Part shown: positions 10,078-19,440 of the stretch, in pieces
How positions within the stretch are numbered: the first letter of the stretch is position 1
Layout of the letters: each line of letters opens with the position of its first letter
NCBI RefSeq assembly: GCF_000365025.1
Contig: NZ_KB823012.1
Location: 372,001 to 436,000 of the forward strand
From: Robiginitomaculum antarcticum DSM 21748
GTDB lineage: Bacteria; Pseudomonadota; Alphaproteobacteria; Caulobacterales; Maricaulaceae
Direction of reading: 5' to 3'
DNA: 64,000 bases
The notes under the pieces: model-generated
Seen by the model: the letters and a program-made list of their open reading frames with translations, nothing else
Told to the model about the DNA's origin: nothing
Database searches by the model: none
Made by a program: the position numbers and the translations under genes

Positions 10078-10674
10078 CTATCCGCCGAAGAGAAGCGGCG
10101 CAATAAGCCCGCCAATCACGAACACGGCGTAGAGGACAACGAAAATGCTCAGCACGACCCTAACCCGAAATTCAGGAAATCTGCGCCACAAAATGTAAAT
10201 ACAAATCAGACCCAGCAGATTATCCAGTTGTCCGACAATGCGGCCGTAATGGTTTGCATCCCAATAGCTGACAGGGGAGATGAACCGCCAGTCGCTGAAC
10301 GGCCAGAAATGGCGATGGGCATCTTCGGCGTGGACGGGTAAATCAATAAGGGACTGGGTAAAAGCGGCCAGCGCAAAAAATAGAAGCAGATAAGCCCATG
10401 TTTGCTTTCGAAATAAATAGCCAATCAACGCGAGGCCCGCATAGATTGGGAGCGAGTTGGACAGGGCGCTCCAGAACTGCATATGGGGCTGGAAGTAAAT
10501 CTCGTTAAAATATGTGCCGACTCCGTCGCCGCTGATAAGGCCATAATAAATCAGGCCGATATAGATGAATATATCTGTTGCCATCGCCCCGGAAAATATG
10601 GCCCAGTTTCGCGCAGGAGATTCACGTTTTGAGAAGATCGCGAGCGCAAGCAAAACATGGGTTTGTGTATTCAC
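10078..10674 (-). CDS. Integral membrane protein, YdjM/DUF457-like
   Basis: A 198-residue, strongly hydrophobic protein with about five membrane segments. The GTG at 10674 is chosen because it overlaps the stop of the upstream acyltransferase as GTGA and gives VNTQTHVLLALAIF, a typical start for this type of protein; a longer version would begin at 10704. His and Asp residues in NTQTH, DIF and LIDLPVHAEDAHRHFWPF resemble membrane-bound metal-dependent-hydrolase-like proteins (YdjM group). The function is unknown; translational coupling to the acyltransferase suggests an envelope role. Confidence 0.7.
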   Translation of the reverse strand: MNTQTHVLLALAIFSKRESPARNWAIFSGAMATDIFIYIGLIYYGLISGDGVGTYFNEIYFQPHMQFWSALSNSLPIYAGLALIGYLFRKQTWAYLLLFFALAAFTQSLIDLPVHAEDAHRHFWPFSDWRFISPVSYWDANHYGRIVGQLDNLLGLICIYILWRRFPEFRVRVVLSIFVVLYAVFVIGGLIAPLLFGG

Positions 10675-11267
10675 TTCTGCCGTTCCGGATGCACGCCGGT
10701 CCAATGTTCGTCAACATAAGCTTTAATAGCCGCATTATCAGTGGCCATGTCCCCGGTCAGCGGCATCAGGCGGTCAAGCACAACACGTTTATTCGGGCCG
10801 TCAAAGGCGCAGATGAAGACGGGAACATTGGCCGCATAAGCCGCGCGCAGATATCCCGTTTTATATTGTTTAACGAGCGAACGCGTCCCCTCCGGCGGAA
10901 ACCCGACGCAGACTTTGTCTGCGCTGTCAAAAAGCGCGACGATTTGATCCATGACGCCGCCGCCTTTGCTGCGATTGACGGGATAGCCGCCAATGGATCG
11001 TAGGATTGGTCCGAGCGGCCAGAAAAAGGCTTCTTTTTTAATCAAAAATGTATAGCGAAATCCCGAGGCTAGCATGGCTAAAGAGGCGGATACGCCGTCC
11101 CAATTAGAGGTATGCGGCACGCCGATGATCACAAATTTCGGCACATCCGGCATTTTGCCAACCAGGGTCCAGCCCGTCAGTTTCAGGCCTAAAGAGCCGA
11201 TGGCCCGCGTCAACGCATTGCCCATACGCGGGGAATGCTCACTCATATGTACATTATCAAATTTCAT
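10671..11267 (-). CDS. PlsC-like 1-acylglycerol-3-phosphate acyltransferase, copy B
   Basis: A 198-residue lysophospholipid acyltransferase-family protein. The catalytic HTSNWD (H-x4-D) is near residue 51, and the substrate motif FPPEGTR is near 122. The start MKFDN at 11267 has AGAAG upstream and matches the paralogue next door; an in-frame ATG 18 bases upstream is the alternative. It transfers an acyl chain to a glycerophosphate-type acceptor, but the true acceptor (lipid A, ornithine lipid, phospholipid) cannot be read from the sequence. It lies 29 bp downstream of its paralogue. Confidence 0.88.
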   Translation of the reverse strand: MKFDNVHMSEHSPRMGNALTRAIGSLGLKLTGWTLVGKMPDVPKFVIIGVPHTSNWDGVSASLAMLASGFRYTFLIKKEAFFWPLGPILRSIGGYPVNRSKGGGVMDQIVALFDSADKVCVGFPPEGTRSLVKQYKTGYLRAAYAANVPVFICAFDGPNKRVVLDRLMPLTGDMATDNAAIKAYVDEHWTGVHPERQK

Positions 11268-11296
11268 CAGACTTCTGTTTTTCAATTATATTAAAT

Positions 11297-11890
11297 TTAT
11301 CCGTTTTCCGGCCTCACGCCGGTAAAGGTTTTATCGAAATAGGCCTTGATTTTGCGGTTATCAACGTCTGTGTCATAGGTCAGATCCCAAACTTTATCGA
11401 GCACAACCTCTTTGGTTGGTGCGTTAATGCCGATAATGTAAATAGGTACTTTGGAGGCATAAGCCATGCGCAAATACCCTTTTTTAAGCTTTGCCACTTT
11501 GCGGCGCGTGCCTTCGGGCGTGAGGCCAATCCAAACATTATCGTGACTTTCAAAATAGGCGACCATTTGCTGGGTGACGTCGTTTTTAGAGCTGCGGTCA
11601 ACCGGAATGCCGCCCATTGCTTTCCAGAGCGGGCCGAGCGGCCAAACAAAAGCTTCCTTTTTCATCATCCATGAAAAACGCAGGCCCACGGACAGCATTG
11701 CGGCCATAGCGAGATAAAAGTCCCAATTGGAGGTATGAGGCGCGCCGATTACGATTAGCTGTTTCTCTTCGGGGAATTTGCCTCTTAGTTTCCATCCAAC
11801 CATTTTCATCAAAGCAGAGCCGATGGCCCGCGTCACAGCATTGCCCATGCGCGGCGTGGCGCCAGATATGTGGGGGTTATCGAATTTCAT
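11297..11890 (-). CDS. PlsC-like acyltransferase, copy A
   Basis: A 197-residue paralogue of the next gene downstream, sharing MKFDN, PRMGNA(V/L)TRAIG, GAPHTSNWD, the segment KKEAF(V/F)WPLGP and PEGTR. The catalytic H-x4-D lies in HTSNWD near residue 50. The start at 11890 is preferred because both copies begin MKFDN; the frame stays open to 11959. Adjacent position and shared ends indicate a tandem duplication. It is divergent from the hydrolase gene at 12004 with about 110 bp between them for promoters. Confidence 0.88.
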   Translation of the reverse strand: MKFDNPHISGATPRMGNAVTRAIGSALMKMVGWKLRGKFPEEKQLIVIGAPHTSNWDFYLAMAAMLSVGLRFSWMMKKEAFVWPLGPLWKAMGGIPVDRSSKNDVTQQMVAYFESHDNVWIGLTPEGTRRKVAKLKKGYLRMAYASKVPIYIIGINAPTKEVVLDKVWDLTYDTDVDNRKIKAYFDKTFTGVRPENG

Positions 11891-12003
11891 ATTTGGCTCG
11901 CCCGGTTTCTGCATTTGACTATCGCTACAGGGCGACAAAGGCAATTTCCTAACATGCAAATAAGTAGGTGGATGCTTCTAAGTTTATTTATTAATTATGA
12001 CAT

Positions 12004-12963
12004 ATGCATATTGAGCCTTTCATACCCCCGCGGCCTTTGCGCTCGGGAATTATTCAAACATACCTCGCCGGCCAGAAATTCAGGCGGCGCGGGAATAAAC
12101 TGATGCGTGATGTGGCGCAGGACATGGTTTTAGATCTTCCTGACGGCGTGCGCTTATCAGGATATTACTCACCCCATCCGAACGCGCGCGGAACAGTCAT
12201 GCTTCTGCATGGCTGGGAAGGCAGCGTCGACAGCACATATATGCTGTGTTGCGGTCAGTATTTATACGATCAAGGCTTTAATATTTTCCGGCTTAACTAT
12301 CGCGATCACGGCGACTCCCATCATCTGAATGAAGGGGTTTTTTACGGCGGTTTATTTGATGAGGTTTGGCACGCCGTCAAACACGTCAGCAATATTTCGC
12401 CTAAGTTGCCGCTTGTCCTGACCGGGTTTTCACTGGGCGGTAATTTTGCGCTCCGCGTGGCGCGCCATGCCAAGGCAGAGCCTATTGATAATCTGCGCCA
12501 CATTTTTGCCGTTAGCCCGGTTATCGACCCTTTGGCCGCCGCGCCGCTCTCTGACAAGAATGCGCTGATCAAACGCTATTTTATGAAAAAATGGGTCGGC
12601 TCACTGTCTAAAAAAGCGGCGCTATACCCTAATCTCTACGACATGTCAGAGATAAATGCCGAGACAAGCATTATGGGCATGACGAAGCGTTATCTGCGGT
12701 TTACGCCGTTTGGCACAGTTGAGGATTTACTGAATTCCTACCGGATATGGCCCGATGATTTGACCGGCGTCGATGTGCCGACGCAAATTATTATTGCCCG
12801 CGACGATCCGGTGACCCCCGCTGCGCATTGCGCCGATCTGAACTTTACACCGCCTGTGTCCCTAATAGAGCTTGACCATGGCGGGCATAATGCGTTCTTT
12901 TACACTCTGACAGGGCCGACCTGGTATGATATGCATATTGCGCGGCAATTGGAGGATTTATGA
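12004..12963 (+). CDS. Alpha/beta-fold hydrolase, YheT-like
   Basis: A 319-residue alpha/beta hydrolase. The oxyanion-hole segment is LLHGWEGSVDS (about residue 70), the nucleophile elbow is GFSLGGNFALR (about 140), and the late Asp and His lie in IIARDDPVTP and ELDHGGHNAFF. No signal peptide is present. The layout (NYRDHGDS, GFSLGG, DHGGHNAFF) matches YheT-type esterases acting on short-chain esters, with the substrate unknown. The stop overlaps the start of the next gene (ATGA). The ribosome-binding site before the ATG is poor, so a later start (for example MRDVAQDM) is possible. Confidence 0.85.
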   Translation: MHIEPFIPPRPLRSGIIQTYLAGQKFRRRGNKLMRDVAQDMVLDLPDGVRLSGYYSPHPNARGTVMLLHGWEGSVDSTYMLCCGQYLYDQGFNIFRLNYRDHGDSHHLNEGVFYGGLFDEVWHAVKHVSNISPKLPLVLTGFSLGGNFALRVARHAKAEPIDNLRHIFAVSPVIDPLAAAPLSDKNALIKRYFMKKWVGSLSKKAALYPNLYDMSEINAETSIMGMTKRYLRFTPFGTVEDLLNSYRIWPDDLTGVDVPTQIIIARDDPVTPAAHCADLNFTPPVSLIELDHGGHNAFFYTLTGPTWYDMHIARQLEDL

Positions 12964-13412
12964 TACCGATTATTGTAGGCGCCCTCGCTCTTGGCGGCGT
13001 TGTGGCCGGGGCTGGCAAAGTTATGGCGAAAGCGTCAGAGGGCCAGACTGCGCCCGGCCTGACGGACGGTAAATTGTCGCCGCTCGGCTCGCGTCCAAAT
13101 GCGGTGAGCAGCGAGGCCGGAACGCCGGAGGCGCGCAAAGTTATGCCGTTTAGAGGTGTCACACTCGACAAAGTGATGAGCGCTGTGAACGCGACAGGCG
13201 GCGAAATCGTCAGCCAGAAAAAAACCTATGCCTGCGCGGTCTACCGCTCTAAATTTATGGGCTATGTCGACGATATCGAGTTTCGCGTGTCCGGCAAAAC
13301 CGTCCATGTGCGCTCGGCCAGTCGCGTAGGTTACTCGGATAGCGGCGTGAACCGCGCGCGGGTTGAAACCATTCGCGACACTCTCTACGCACAGAAAAAT
13401 ATCTCCGATTAG
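12960..13412 (+). CDS. DUF1499-like membrane-anchored protein
   Basis: A 150-residue protein with an N-terminal hydrophobic segment (IIVGALALGGVVAGAG) followed by a domain resembling DUF1499: SPLGSRPNAVSSEA near residue 40, MGYVDDIEFRV near 100 and VRSASRVGYSDSGVNRARV near 117. The biochemical role of DUF1499 proteins is unknown. Its start overlaps the hydrolase gene by four bases, so the two are translated together. Confidence 0.8.
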   Translation: MIPIIVGALALGGVVAGAGKVMAKASEGQTAPGLTDGKLSPLGSRPNAVSSEAGTPEARKVMPFRGVTLDKVMSAVNATGGEIVSQKKTYACAVYRSKFMGYVDDIEFRVSGKTVHVRSASRVGYSDSGVNRARVETIRDTLYAQKNISD

Positions 13413-13486
13413 GCAATCGGCGGCAGGGTTGGCTGCGTAAACAAGATTACGTCGCATATGGCGATCATTTAAATTTTAAGGCTGTC

Positions 13487-14041
13487 ATGACAGATAAAAT
13501 AGACCACCGGAAAATTAAAGGGCTTATCCGCGAACTGCTCACCGCTATAGGCGAGGATCCCGACCGTGAAGGCCTGATTGAGACGCCGCGCCGTATCGCG
13601 GATTTCTGGCGCGAATTTATCGAATATGACGCCGGAAAGCTGGATACCACATTTGCGGCGGTTAAACACAATCAGATGGTCGCCGTGACGGGTATGCGCG
13701 TCTGGTCCATGTGCGAGCATCATATGTTGCCATTTTGGTGTGATGTGTCGATTGCCTATATCGCCGACGACAAGGTTCTGGGCCTGTCAAAATTTGCCCG
13801 CATCGCGCATAAACACGCCCATCGCCTAACGCTTCAAGAGCAGCTGGTCTCTGATATCGCAAACGAGCTTAAAGAGATTCTGGGCACCGATAATGTTGCC
13901 GTTATGGCCAAGGGCGAGCATTTGTGCATGACTATGCGGGGTATACAAACGCCGCACCGGATGATTAGCTCTGCTCTATCGGGCGTGTTCCACCAAGCCG
14001 AGCAGCGCGCAGAATTCTTTCAACTCGTCAACGGCGCGTAA
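13487..14041 (+). CDS. folE: GTP cyclohydrolase I
   Basis: Converts GTP to 7,8-dihydroneopterin triphosphate, the first step of tetrahydrofolate synthesis. The 184-residue protein has the zinc and catalytic motif WSMCEHHMLPFW (about 71-82), VLGLSKFARI and the second zinc Cys in EHLCMTMRG (about 146), with the C-terminal AEFFQLV. Length is normal for the homodecameric type I enzyme. folP lies about 13 kb away, so the folate genes are not one operon. Confidence 0.96.
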   Translation: MTDKIDHRKIKGLIRELLTAIGEDPDREGLIETPRRIADFWREFIEYDAGKLDTTFAAVKHNQMVAVTGMRVWSMCEHHMLPFWCDVSIAYIADDKVLGLSKFARIAHKHAHRLTLQEQLVSDIANELKEILGTDNVAVMAKGEHLCMTMRGIQTPHRMISSALSGVFHQAEQRAEFFQLVNGA

Positions 14042-14070
14042 TCGCCCCTAAATCCGAACGGAGATATATT

Positions 14071-14574
14071 ATGAAAACTTTGCTTATCAGCGCGGCTGCC
14101 GCCCTTACCATGACCGGATGTATTTCTGTGCAGGCGGGCGATCTTAGCGCCCCGGGATCCTCTATATCCATCGTCTCTAATGGTCAGATGAATATTGCGA
14201 CCGAGAGCCGTTATGATTTTTATAAAACGGATAAGCTTGTGCAAGCGGCTCTGGCCGAGCGCGATCTGAATGTCTTCGCCAACGTCAATCATGGACAGGG
14301 CGCGCGCTCCGTCGATATGGATATTGGCTTGAGCAAGCTGTACATATTCGGTAATCCGAAATCCGGCACGCCGCTCATGATGGAAAACCGCGCTTTCGGC
14401 ATGGAGCTTCCGATGAAAATTCTTGTCCATACGGATGAGGACGGAAATGTGATGATCACCTATACTAATATTAAACTGCTTGCGCGGTCATATGGCATCA
14501 CGGATCAGGATGAACTGCTGACTAAAATTCAGAGCACATTACGCGATATCGTCAAAGAGGCCGGCGGGGCGTAA
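14071..14574 (+). CDS. Putative lipoprotein of unknown function
   Basis: A 167-residue protein starting 29 bp after folE, with CGGAGA before the ATG. The N-terminus MKTLLISAAAALTMTGC is a lipoprotein signal with Cys at about residue 17. The mature part is polar, containing YDFYKTDKLVQAAL and FGMELPMKILVHTDEDGNV, and may form a compact alpha/beta domain. No catalytic motif is recognisable. Confidence 0.75.
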   Translation: MKTLLISAAAALTMTGCISVQAGDLSAPGSSISIVSNGQMNIATESRYDFYKTDKLVQAALAERDLNVFANVNHGQGARSVDMDIGLSKLYIFGNPKSGTPLMMENRAFGMELPMKILVHTDEDGNVMITYTNIKLLARSYGITDQDELLTKIQSTLRDIVKEAGGA

Positions 14575-14597
14575 TTGATCAATATAGGCGTGAGATG

Positions 14598-14615
14598 GGC
14601 GTATAAACGCCTTTT
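14598..14615 (+). terminator. Short terminator-like hairpin
   Basis: GGCGT at 14598-14602 pairs with ACGCC at 14607-14611, followed by TTTT. It lies between the plus-strand lipoprotein gene and the convergent mutase gene. The five-bp stem is short, so the call is tentative. Confidence 0.45.
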
Positions 14616-14623
14616 GATCTAGA

Positions 14624-16759
14624 TCAGCTCCCCTGGCTTAGACGCATATTGACGACCTCTAATACTTCCGCTGCCGCTTCGGGGATTTTCGTCCCCGGCG
14701 GAAAGACGGCTTTAGCGCCCATCTCTTTGAGCGTAGCGACATCTTCGGGCGGGATCACGCCGCCAACGACGATGAGAATATCGGGGTGACCGGCGGCCGC
14801 GAGCGCGTCGCGCAATTCCGGCATTACAGAGAGGTGCCCCGCGGCGAGTGAGCTGGCTGCGATGACGTCAACGCCTTCAGCAATGCCTAATTGCGCGGCC
14901 TCATGCGGGGTCTGAAATAGCGGGCCGATGACCACGTCAAAGCCAATATCTTCGAACCCTGTGGCGACAACTTTCTGGCCCCGATCATGGCCGTCCTGAC
15001 CCATTTTCGCGATCAGGATTTTAGGTTTGCGGTCTTCCATTTCAACAAAAGCCGCAATTTGTGTTTTAGCTTTGGCCAAAGACGGATTGGCGGGATCAAA
15101 ACTGGACGTATAAACGCCTTTCACGCCCGTCGGCTGTGCGGCGTAGCGGCCATAGACTTTCTCCAGCGCGCTGCTCATCTCGCCGACTGTGGCCTTTTTC
15201 GCCGCAGCGTCGATGGCGAGCGCGAGCAAATTGCCTTCACCCGTATCCGCAGCCTTCGTTAGCGCGTCGAGCGCGGCCATCGTTGCGTCCGTGTCACGGT
15301 CCGCTTTGAGCTGTTTTATCCGCGCGATTTGCCCTTGGCGTACAGCGTCATTATCGACTTTCAAAAGCGGGATGTCGTCCTTTTGTGATGACAGATATTT
15401 ATTGACGCCGACTACGGTTTGCACGCCGCTATCAATACGCGCTTGAATACGCGCAGCGCTCTCCTCGATGCGCAGTTTTGGAATGCCCGCTTCAATCGCG
15501 GCGGCCATACCGCCTAGTCCCTCAATTTCATCAATATGCGTCTGCGCACGCGCGGCGAGGTCATGGGTTAAGCGCTCGACAAAATAGCTTCCGCCCCATG
15601 GGTCAATCTGGTGGTGATGCTTACCTTCAGTCTGTAAGAATATCTGCGTATTGCGGGCAATACGGGCGGAGAAATCTGTCGGCAAGGCAATGGCCTCATC
15701 CAGCGAATTGGTGTGCAGGCTTTGCGTATGGCCGTCTACCGCCGCCATGGCCTCGATATGCGTACGCCCGACATTATTGAACACATCCTGCGCGGTCAGG
15801 CTCCAACCGCTAGTCTGGCTGTGCGTGCGCAGCATTGTTGATTTCGGATTGCCCGGTTCGAACTCACTTATCATGCGGTGCCACAGCAGGCGCGCAGCGC
15901 GCAATTTAGCCACTTCCATGAAATAATTCATGCCAATGGCCCAGAAAAACGACAGGCGCGGGGCGAAGCGGTCAATATCCATACCCGCTGCAAGACCGGC
16001 GCGCGCATATTCCAAACCGTCGGCGAGCGTATAGCCCAGTTCGATATCGGCTGAGGCGCCCGCCTCTTGCATATGATAGCCCGAGATCGAGATAGAGTTA
16101 AATTTCGGCATATGCGTCGATGTATGGGCGAAAATATCGCTGATAATCCGCATGCTGGGTTTGGGCGGATAGATATAGGTGTTGCGCACCATGAACTCTT
16201 TGAGAATGTCGTTCTGGATCGTGCCCGACAGGTCTTTTTGCGCGACGCCTTGTTCCTGCGCGGCGGCAATATAAAGCGCCAGAACAGGCAAAACCGCGCC
16301 GTTCATTGTCATTGAGACGCTCATCTTATCCAGCGGGATTTGGTCAAATAAGATCCGCATATCGTATAGGCTGTCAATCGCAACGCCCGCCATGCCGACA
16401 TCGCCTCTGACGCGGGGATGATCGCTATCATATCCGCGATGGGTGGCCAGGTCGAAGGCGACGGACAGGCCTTTCTGACCGCCTGCGAGATTGCGGCGGT
16501 AAAAAGCGTTGCTGTCCTCGGCGGTGGAAAAGCCCGCATATTGGCGGATTGTCCACGGACGCTGCGTGAACATTGTCGGGTAGGGGCCGCGAATATAAGG
16601 CGCGCTGCCCGGATAACTATTGAGGTTATCCAGCCCTTTTACATCACCCGGCCCGTAAGCGGCTTTAATGTTAATACCTTCGGGTGAGGCCCACGCCTCG
16701 CCTTTGCGCTTCATGATTTGCGGCTGTCCGAGATCTAATTTGGTAAAATCTATATCCAT
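14624..16759 (-). CDS. Methylmalonyl-CoA mutase large (catalytic) subunit
   Basis: Adenosylcobalamin-dependent interconversion of methylmalonyl-CoA and succinyl-CoA, used in propionate, odd-chain and branched-chain breakdown. The 711-residue protein has the TIM-barrel substrate domain with [18 protein letters not shown] (about 74), [20 protein letters not shown] and [12 protein letters not shown]. The C-terminal B12 domain follows, with the cobalt-ligand motif DGHDRG near residue 592. The ATG at 16759 shares its first base with the stop of the small-subunit gene (TGATG); a GTG one codon earlier is possible. It is translationally coupled to the small subunit. Confidence 0.95.
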   Translation of the reverse strand: MDIDFTKLDLGQPQIMKRKGEAWASPEGINIKAAYGPGDVKGLDNLNSYPGSAPYIRGPYPTMFTQRPWTIRQYAGFSTAEDSNAFYRRNLAGGQKGLSVAFDLATHRGYDSDHPRVRGDVGMAGVAIDSLYDMRILFDQIPLDKMSVSMTMNGAVLPVLALYIAAAQEQGVAQKDLSGTIQNDILKEFMVRNTYIYPPKPSMRIISDIFAHTSTHMPKFNSISISGYHMQEAGASADIELGYTLADGLEYARAGLAAGMDIDRFAPRLSFFWAIGMNYFMEVAKLRAARLLWHRMISEFEPGNPKSTMLRTHSQTSGWSLTAQDVFNNVGRTHIEAMAAVDGHTQSLHTNSLDEAIALPTDFSARIARNTQIFLQTEGKHHHQIDPWGGSYFVERLTHDLAARAQTHIDEIEGLGGMAAAIEAGIPKLRIEESAARIQARIDSGVQTVVGVNKYLSSQKDDIPLLKVDNDAVRQGQIARIKQLKADRDTDATMAALDALTKAADTGEGNLLALAIDAAAKKATVGEMSSALEKVYGRYAAQPTGVKGVYTSSFDPANPSLAKAKTQIAAFVEMEDRKPKILIAKMGQDGHDRGQKVVATGFEDIGFDVVIGPLFQTPHEAAQLGIAEGVDVIAASSLAAGHLSVMPELRDALAAAGHPDILIVVGGVIPPEDVATLKEMGAKAVFPPGTKIPEAAAEVLEVVNMRLSQGS

Positions 16760-17967
16760 CACCGCATCCCCCGCACTTTGGCCGGACGGACATTTTTCGC
16801 CGGATGCAATGTGATGCCTAAAACCGGCTCTTCGCGCGCCGCGCGTTCTGCCGTGCTGGCGGATATACGCGTCATAAAGCCGGAAAGGTTGTCAAACCCG
16901 CCTTCTGCTTCGATCCGTTGGAAATTTGACCAAGCCGCGCGGGCCAGGACTTCGCTCATTGCTTCATGAAAATAGCTGCCATAAGCGGGGTCGACCACCT
17001 GTGCCAAATGGGATTCCTCCATCATCATCAATTGCATATTGCGCGCTATGCGGTAGCCGAACGGATCGGCATGGCCAATGGCATCGGTATAAGGACGAAG
17101 CGTAATAAAGTCCGCGCCGCCTGTCACCGCGCCAAAGCCTGCGCTCATTACACGCAGCATATTGGTCCATGGATCAACGCTTTGCATCATGCGTTTCTGA
17201 CTTATGGCGTGGACGGTCAGGCGGGCATCATCCGCGCCGAAACTCTGCGCAATGCGCGCGTGAATTCGCCTCGCCGCCCGCATTTTGGCAATATTAAGAT
17301 GCGCGTCCTGATCGGTGGTTAGCTCAACGCCGATATGGCGGGCTGCGAGGTCAGAGCCAAGGCGGCGATAGGTGTGGGCAATGCCGGCCGCCATATAGGC
17401 GAGTTCCTGAGCGGATGTCGCGCCATTTTCCGAGGCCTCAGCTGCATTAATTGTAATTAGCTGCCATGTGTCCGGCATTTTTTGTGCTAAATCCATTAAG
17501 CCTTCTGTGCCCGGGCACAGCCCAAGAAAGAGATGATCCGCGGATAGACTCTCAAATAGATCAAACCGACGGGCATTATATCCCGGCGCGAGAACAAATG
17601 GGATAAAGTCGGTTTGCACCTGATCAAGCAGGCGCGGAATATCGCCTGCGCCGGTTAAATCCAGTGCATGATCGCCAAGAGAAATACGCGCTGCGCTCGC
17701 TCCGCCCTTGAGGTCGCGAAGTAATTGGGCGTTGGCAAAGGTAATATCGGGGTCGCGCACGGGCGCGCAAATGTGCCATGGCCGCTGGCCTAACAGCGGC
17801 GCTGCGTTTCGCGCTGTTGGCGCGATCACGTCGGGCAGATCGCTTGCGTCGTAAAGCGGTCCGCGGGTGATATTATCTTCGGTGTAGCGGGTCAGGCTGG
17901 CCAGCGGCTGGCCTCTCAGGGCCGCTTGCGCATTTTCGGCCCAGTCTTTGCGGGATGTGTCGCTCAT
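16759..17967 (-). CDS. Methylmalonyl-CoA mutase small subunit, short form
   Basis: A 402-residue homologue of the mutase beta subunit, which pairs with the large subunit but binds no cobalamin. The start MSDTSRKDW at 17967 has AAAGAGAG about seven bases upstream; the frame is open further to 18093. Recognisable barrel segments include [50 protein letters not shown]-type pieces. Classical small subunits exceed 600 residues; this one ends after the barrel and lacks the vestigial B12 domain. It precedes the large subunit with a one-base overlap. Confidence 0.88.
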   Translation of the reverse strand: MSDTSRKDWAENAQAALRGQPLASLTRYTEDNITRGPLYDASDLPDVIAPTARNAAPLLGQRPWHICAPVRDPDITFANAQLLRDLKGGASAARISLGDHALDLTGAGDIPRLLDQVQTDFIPFVLAPGYNARRFDLFESLSADHLFLGLCPGTEGLMDLAQKMPDTWQLITINAAEASENGATSAQELAYMAAGIAHTYRRLGSDLAARHIGVELTTDQDAHLNIAKMRAARRIHARIAQSFGADDARLTVHAISQKRMMQSVDPWTNMLRVMSAGFGAVTGGADFITLRPYTDAIGHADPFGYRIARNMQLMMMEESHLAQVVDPAYGSYFHEAMSEVLARAAWSNFQRIEAEGGFDNLSGFMTRISASTAERAAREEPVLGITLHPAKNVRPAKVRGMR

Positions 17968-18021
17968 GCCATATCTCTCTTTCGTGATCCTGATTTTGGC
18001 CAGTTTGCTGTGACTGTAAAG

Positions 18022-18039
18022 TGTTCTATATATAGAACA
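18022..18039. promoter_or_regulatory. Perfect 18-bp palindrome, candidate operator
   Basis: TGTTCTATATATAGAACA reads identically on both strands. It lies between the divergently transcribed mutase genes (start 17967) and the reductase gene (start 18120), 55 and 81 bp from the two starts, so a dimeric regulator bound here could control both. The regulator is unknown. Confidence 0.6.
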
Positions 18040-18119
18040 GCAGGGCTTGAATTTTGAACGGGGCCTGATTATATCGCCTTTGCACAGGGGCACACTACGC
18101 CCGATTTAGAGGTAATTCC

Positions 18120-18935
18120 ATGACCGATGCCGCCAGCGCGCCCGTGAAAGTCAATCCCAACGCCCCGTCCGCCGAGACGGTTATTGATGTCGAGCATTAT
18201 ACGGACCGTCTGTTCTCGTTTTCGATTACCCGCCCGCCGGCCTTTCGATTTCGCAGCGGCGAGTTTGTGATGATCGGACTGCCCGCTGCTGAAGGGCAGA
18301 AAAAACCTGTTATGCGGGCTTATTCCATCGCTTCTCCGAGCTGGGATGACAAGCTGGACTTCTTTTCCATTAAAGTTGCGGACGGCCCGCTAACCTCGCG
18401 CCTTCAGAAAATCAAGCCGGGCGACCAAGTGCTGCTGGGCAAAAAATCTGTCGGCACATTAGTGCTCGACGCGCTGACGCCCGGCAAGCGGCTTTATATG
18501 TTCTCGACCGGAACCGGCATCGCGCCCTTTGCCTCTCTTATGCGCGATCCCGAGACCTATGAGCGGTATGACAAGGTCATTTTAACCCATACATGTCGTC
18601 AGCGTGCAGAGCTGTCTTACGGCCTTCGCCTTACGGAAAGCCTGCGTGATGATCCGCTCGTGGGCGAGATGATCGGAGACAAGCTGGCCCATATTACCTC
18701 CCTCACGCGCGAGGAATATCCGCTGAAAGGCCGCATCACGACCTTAATTGAAAGCGGTCGTTTGTTTGAAGAACTTGGCGTTCCAGCTCTTGATCCGGCG
18801 ACTGACCGGGTGATGATTTGCGGCTCCATGGATATGATCAAGGACACCAAAGCGCTGGTTGAAACGTTCGGTCTTGTCGAAGGCTCGAACTCCAATCCCG
18901 GTGACTTTGTGGTTGAGAAGTCATTCGTTGGTTGA
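18120..18935 (+). CDS. fpr: Ferredoxin/flavodoxin-NADP+ reductase
   Basis: FAD enzyme that exchanges electrons between NADPH and ferredoxin or flavodoxin. The 271-residue protein has the FAD-binding motif MRAYSIASP (about 62), the phosphate-binding region DGPLTSRL, the NADP motif STGTGIAPFASL (about 127) and the C-terminal VVEKSFVG typical of the bacterial subclass. AGAGGTAA precedes the ATG. It is divergent from the methylmalonyl-CoA mutase genes across a perfect palindrome. Confidence 0.93.
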   Translation: MTDAASAPVKVNPNAPSAETVIDVEHYTDRLFSFSITRPPAFRFRSGEFVMIGLPAAEGQKKPVMRAYSIASPSWDDKLDFFSIKVADGPLTSRLQKIKPGDQVLLGKKSVGTLVLDALTPGKRLYMFSTGTGIAPFASLMRDPETYERYDKVILTHTCRQRAELSYGLRLTESLRDDPLVGEMIGDKLAHITSLTREEYPLKGRITTLIESGRLFEELGVPALDPATDRVMICGSMDMIKDTKALVETFGLVEGSNSNPGDFVVEKSFVG

Positions 18936-18968
18936 AGATATTTTTAATCCTGTGAATCAAAAATATCT
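18936..18968 (+). terminator. AT-rich hairpin immediately after fpr
   Basis: AGATATTTTT (18936-18945) pairs perfectly with AAAAATATCT (18959-18968) across a 13-base loop, starting directly after the fpr stop codon. The stem is AT-rich and lacks a following T run, so it may stabilise the mRNA 3' end rather than terminate. Confidence 0.4.
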
Positions 18969-19006
18969 GAACGGGTAAATGACGATATTGCTGATACAGA
19001 AAGCCG

Positions 19007-19435
19007 TTAATTTAATTTAATTGCGGATGCTGGCATAGAGGTAAATTCATAATAAAATACGTCTCCGCATTTTATATATTTAGCGAAAATAGCACTTGTT
19101 TTTACAGGGTGCTCAACGTCGAAATCGGGTTGACTTTTTTTGTTGTAATATACTTCGCAAATTTCGTAGATCGCGGGCATGGACTGTTTGCTGGAACCGT
19201 AAAACTGATAAAATTCTTTTGATCCGCCATTTTCCAATCGGAATGTAAATACAATCGACGTGGCGAATACGCCTGAGCTTATTGTTGAGCTATTTATGCC
19301 ATATAATTTTCCCGAAACGTGCGACATATTACCTAACTTTGACTGCGTAGGTTCACACTTTTCGCAAGTTCTAGCGTCGCTCAAATTTGTAAAAAACAAA
19401 GCCGTTGCTACGATAAGAAATAACCTAAGAAACAT
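19007..19435 (-). CDS. Small secreted protein of unknown function
   Basis: A 142-residue protein with a clear signal peptide (FLRLFLIVATALFFTNLSDA) followed by a mature part with Cys pairs (RTCEKCEP near the N-terminus, EICEVYY, KYIKCGD) suited to periplasmic disulfides. No family is recognised. Base composition is more AT-rich than the neighbours, which may indicate acquisition. It starts 5 bp after the lptD stop and is likely co-transcribed with it, in the position where many alphaproteobacteria have surA. Confidence 0.7.
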   Translation of the reverse strand: MFLRLFLIVATALFFTNLSDARTCEKCEPTQSKLGNMSHVSGKLYGINSSTISSGVFATSIVFTFRLENGGSKEFYQFYGSSKQSMPAIYEICEVYYNKKSQPDFDVEHPVKTSAIFAKYIKCGDVFYYEFTSMPASAIKLN

Positions 19436-19440
19436 AATCC

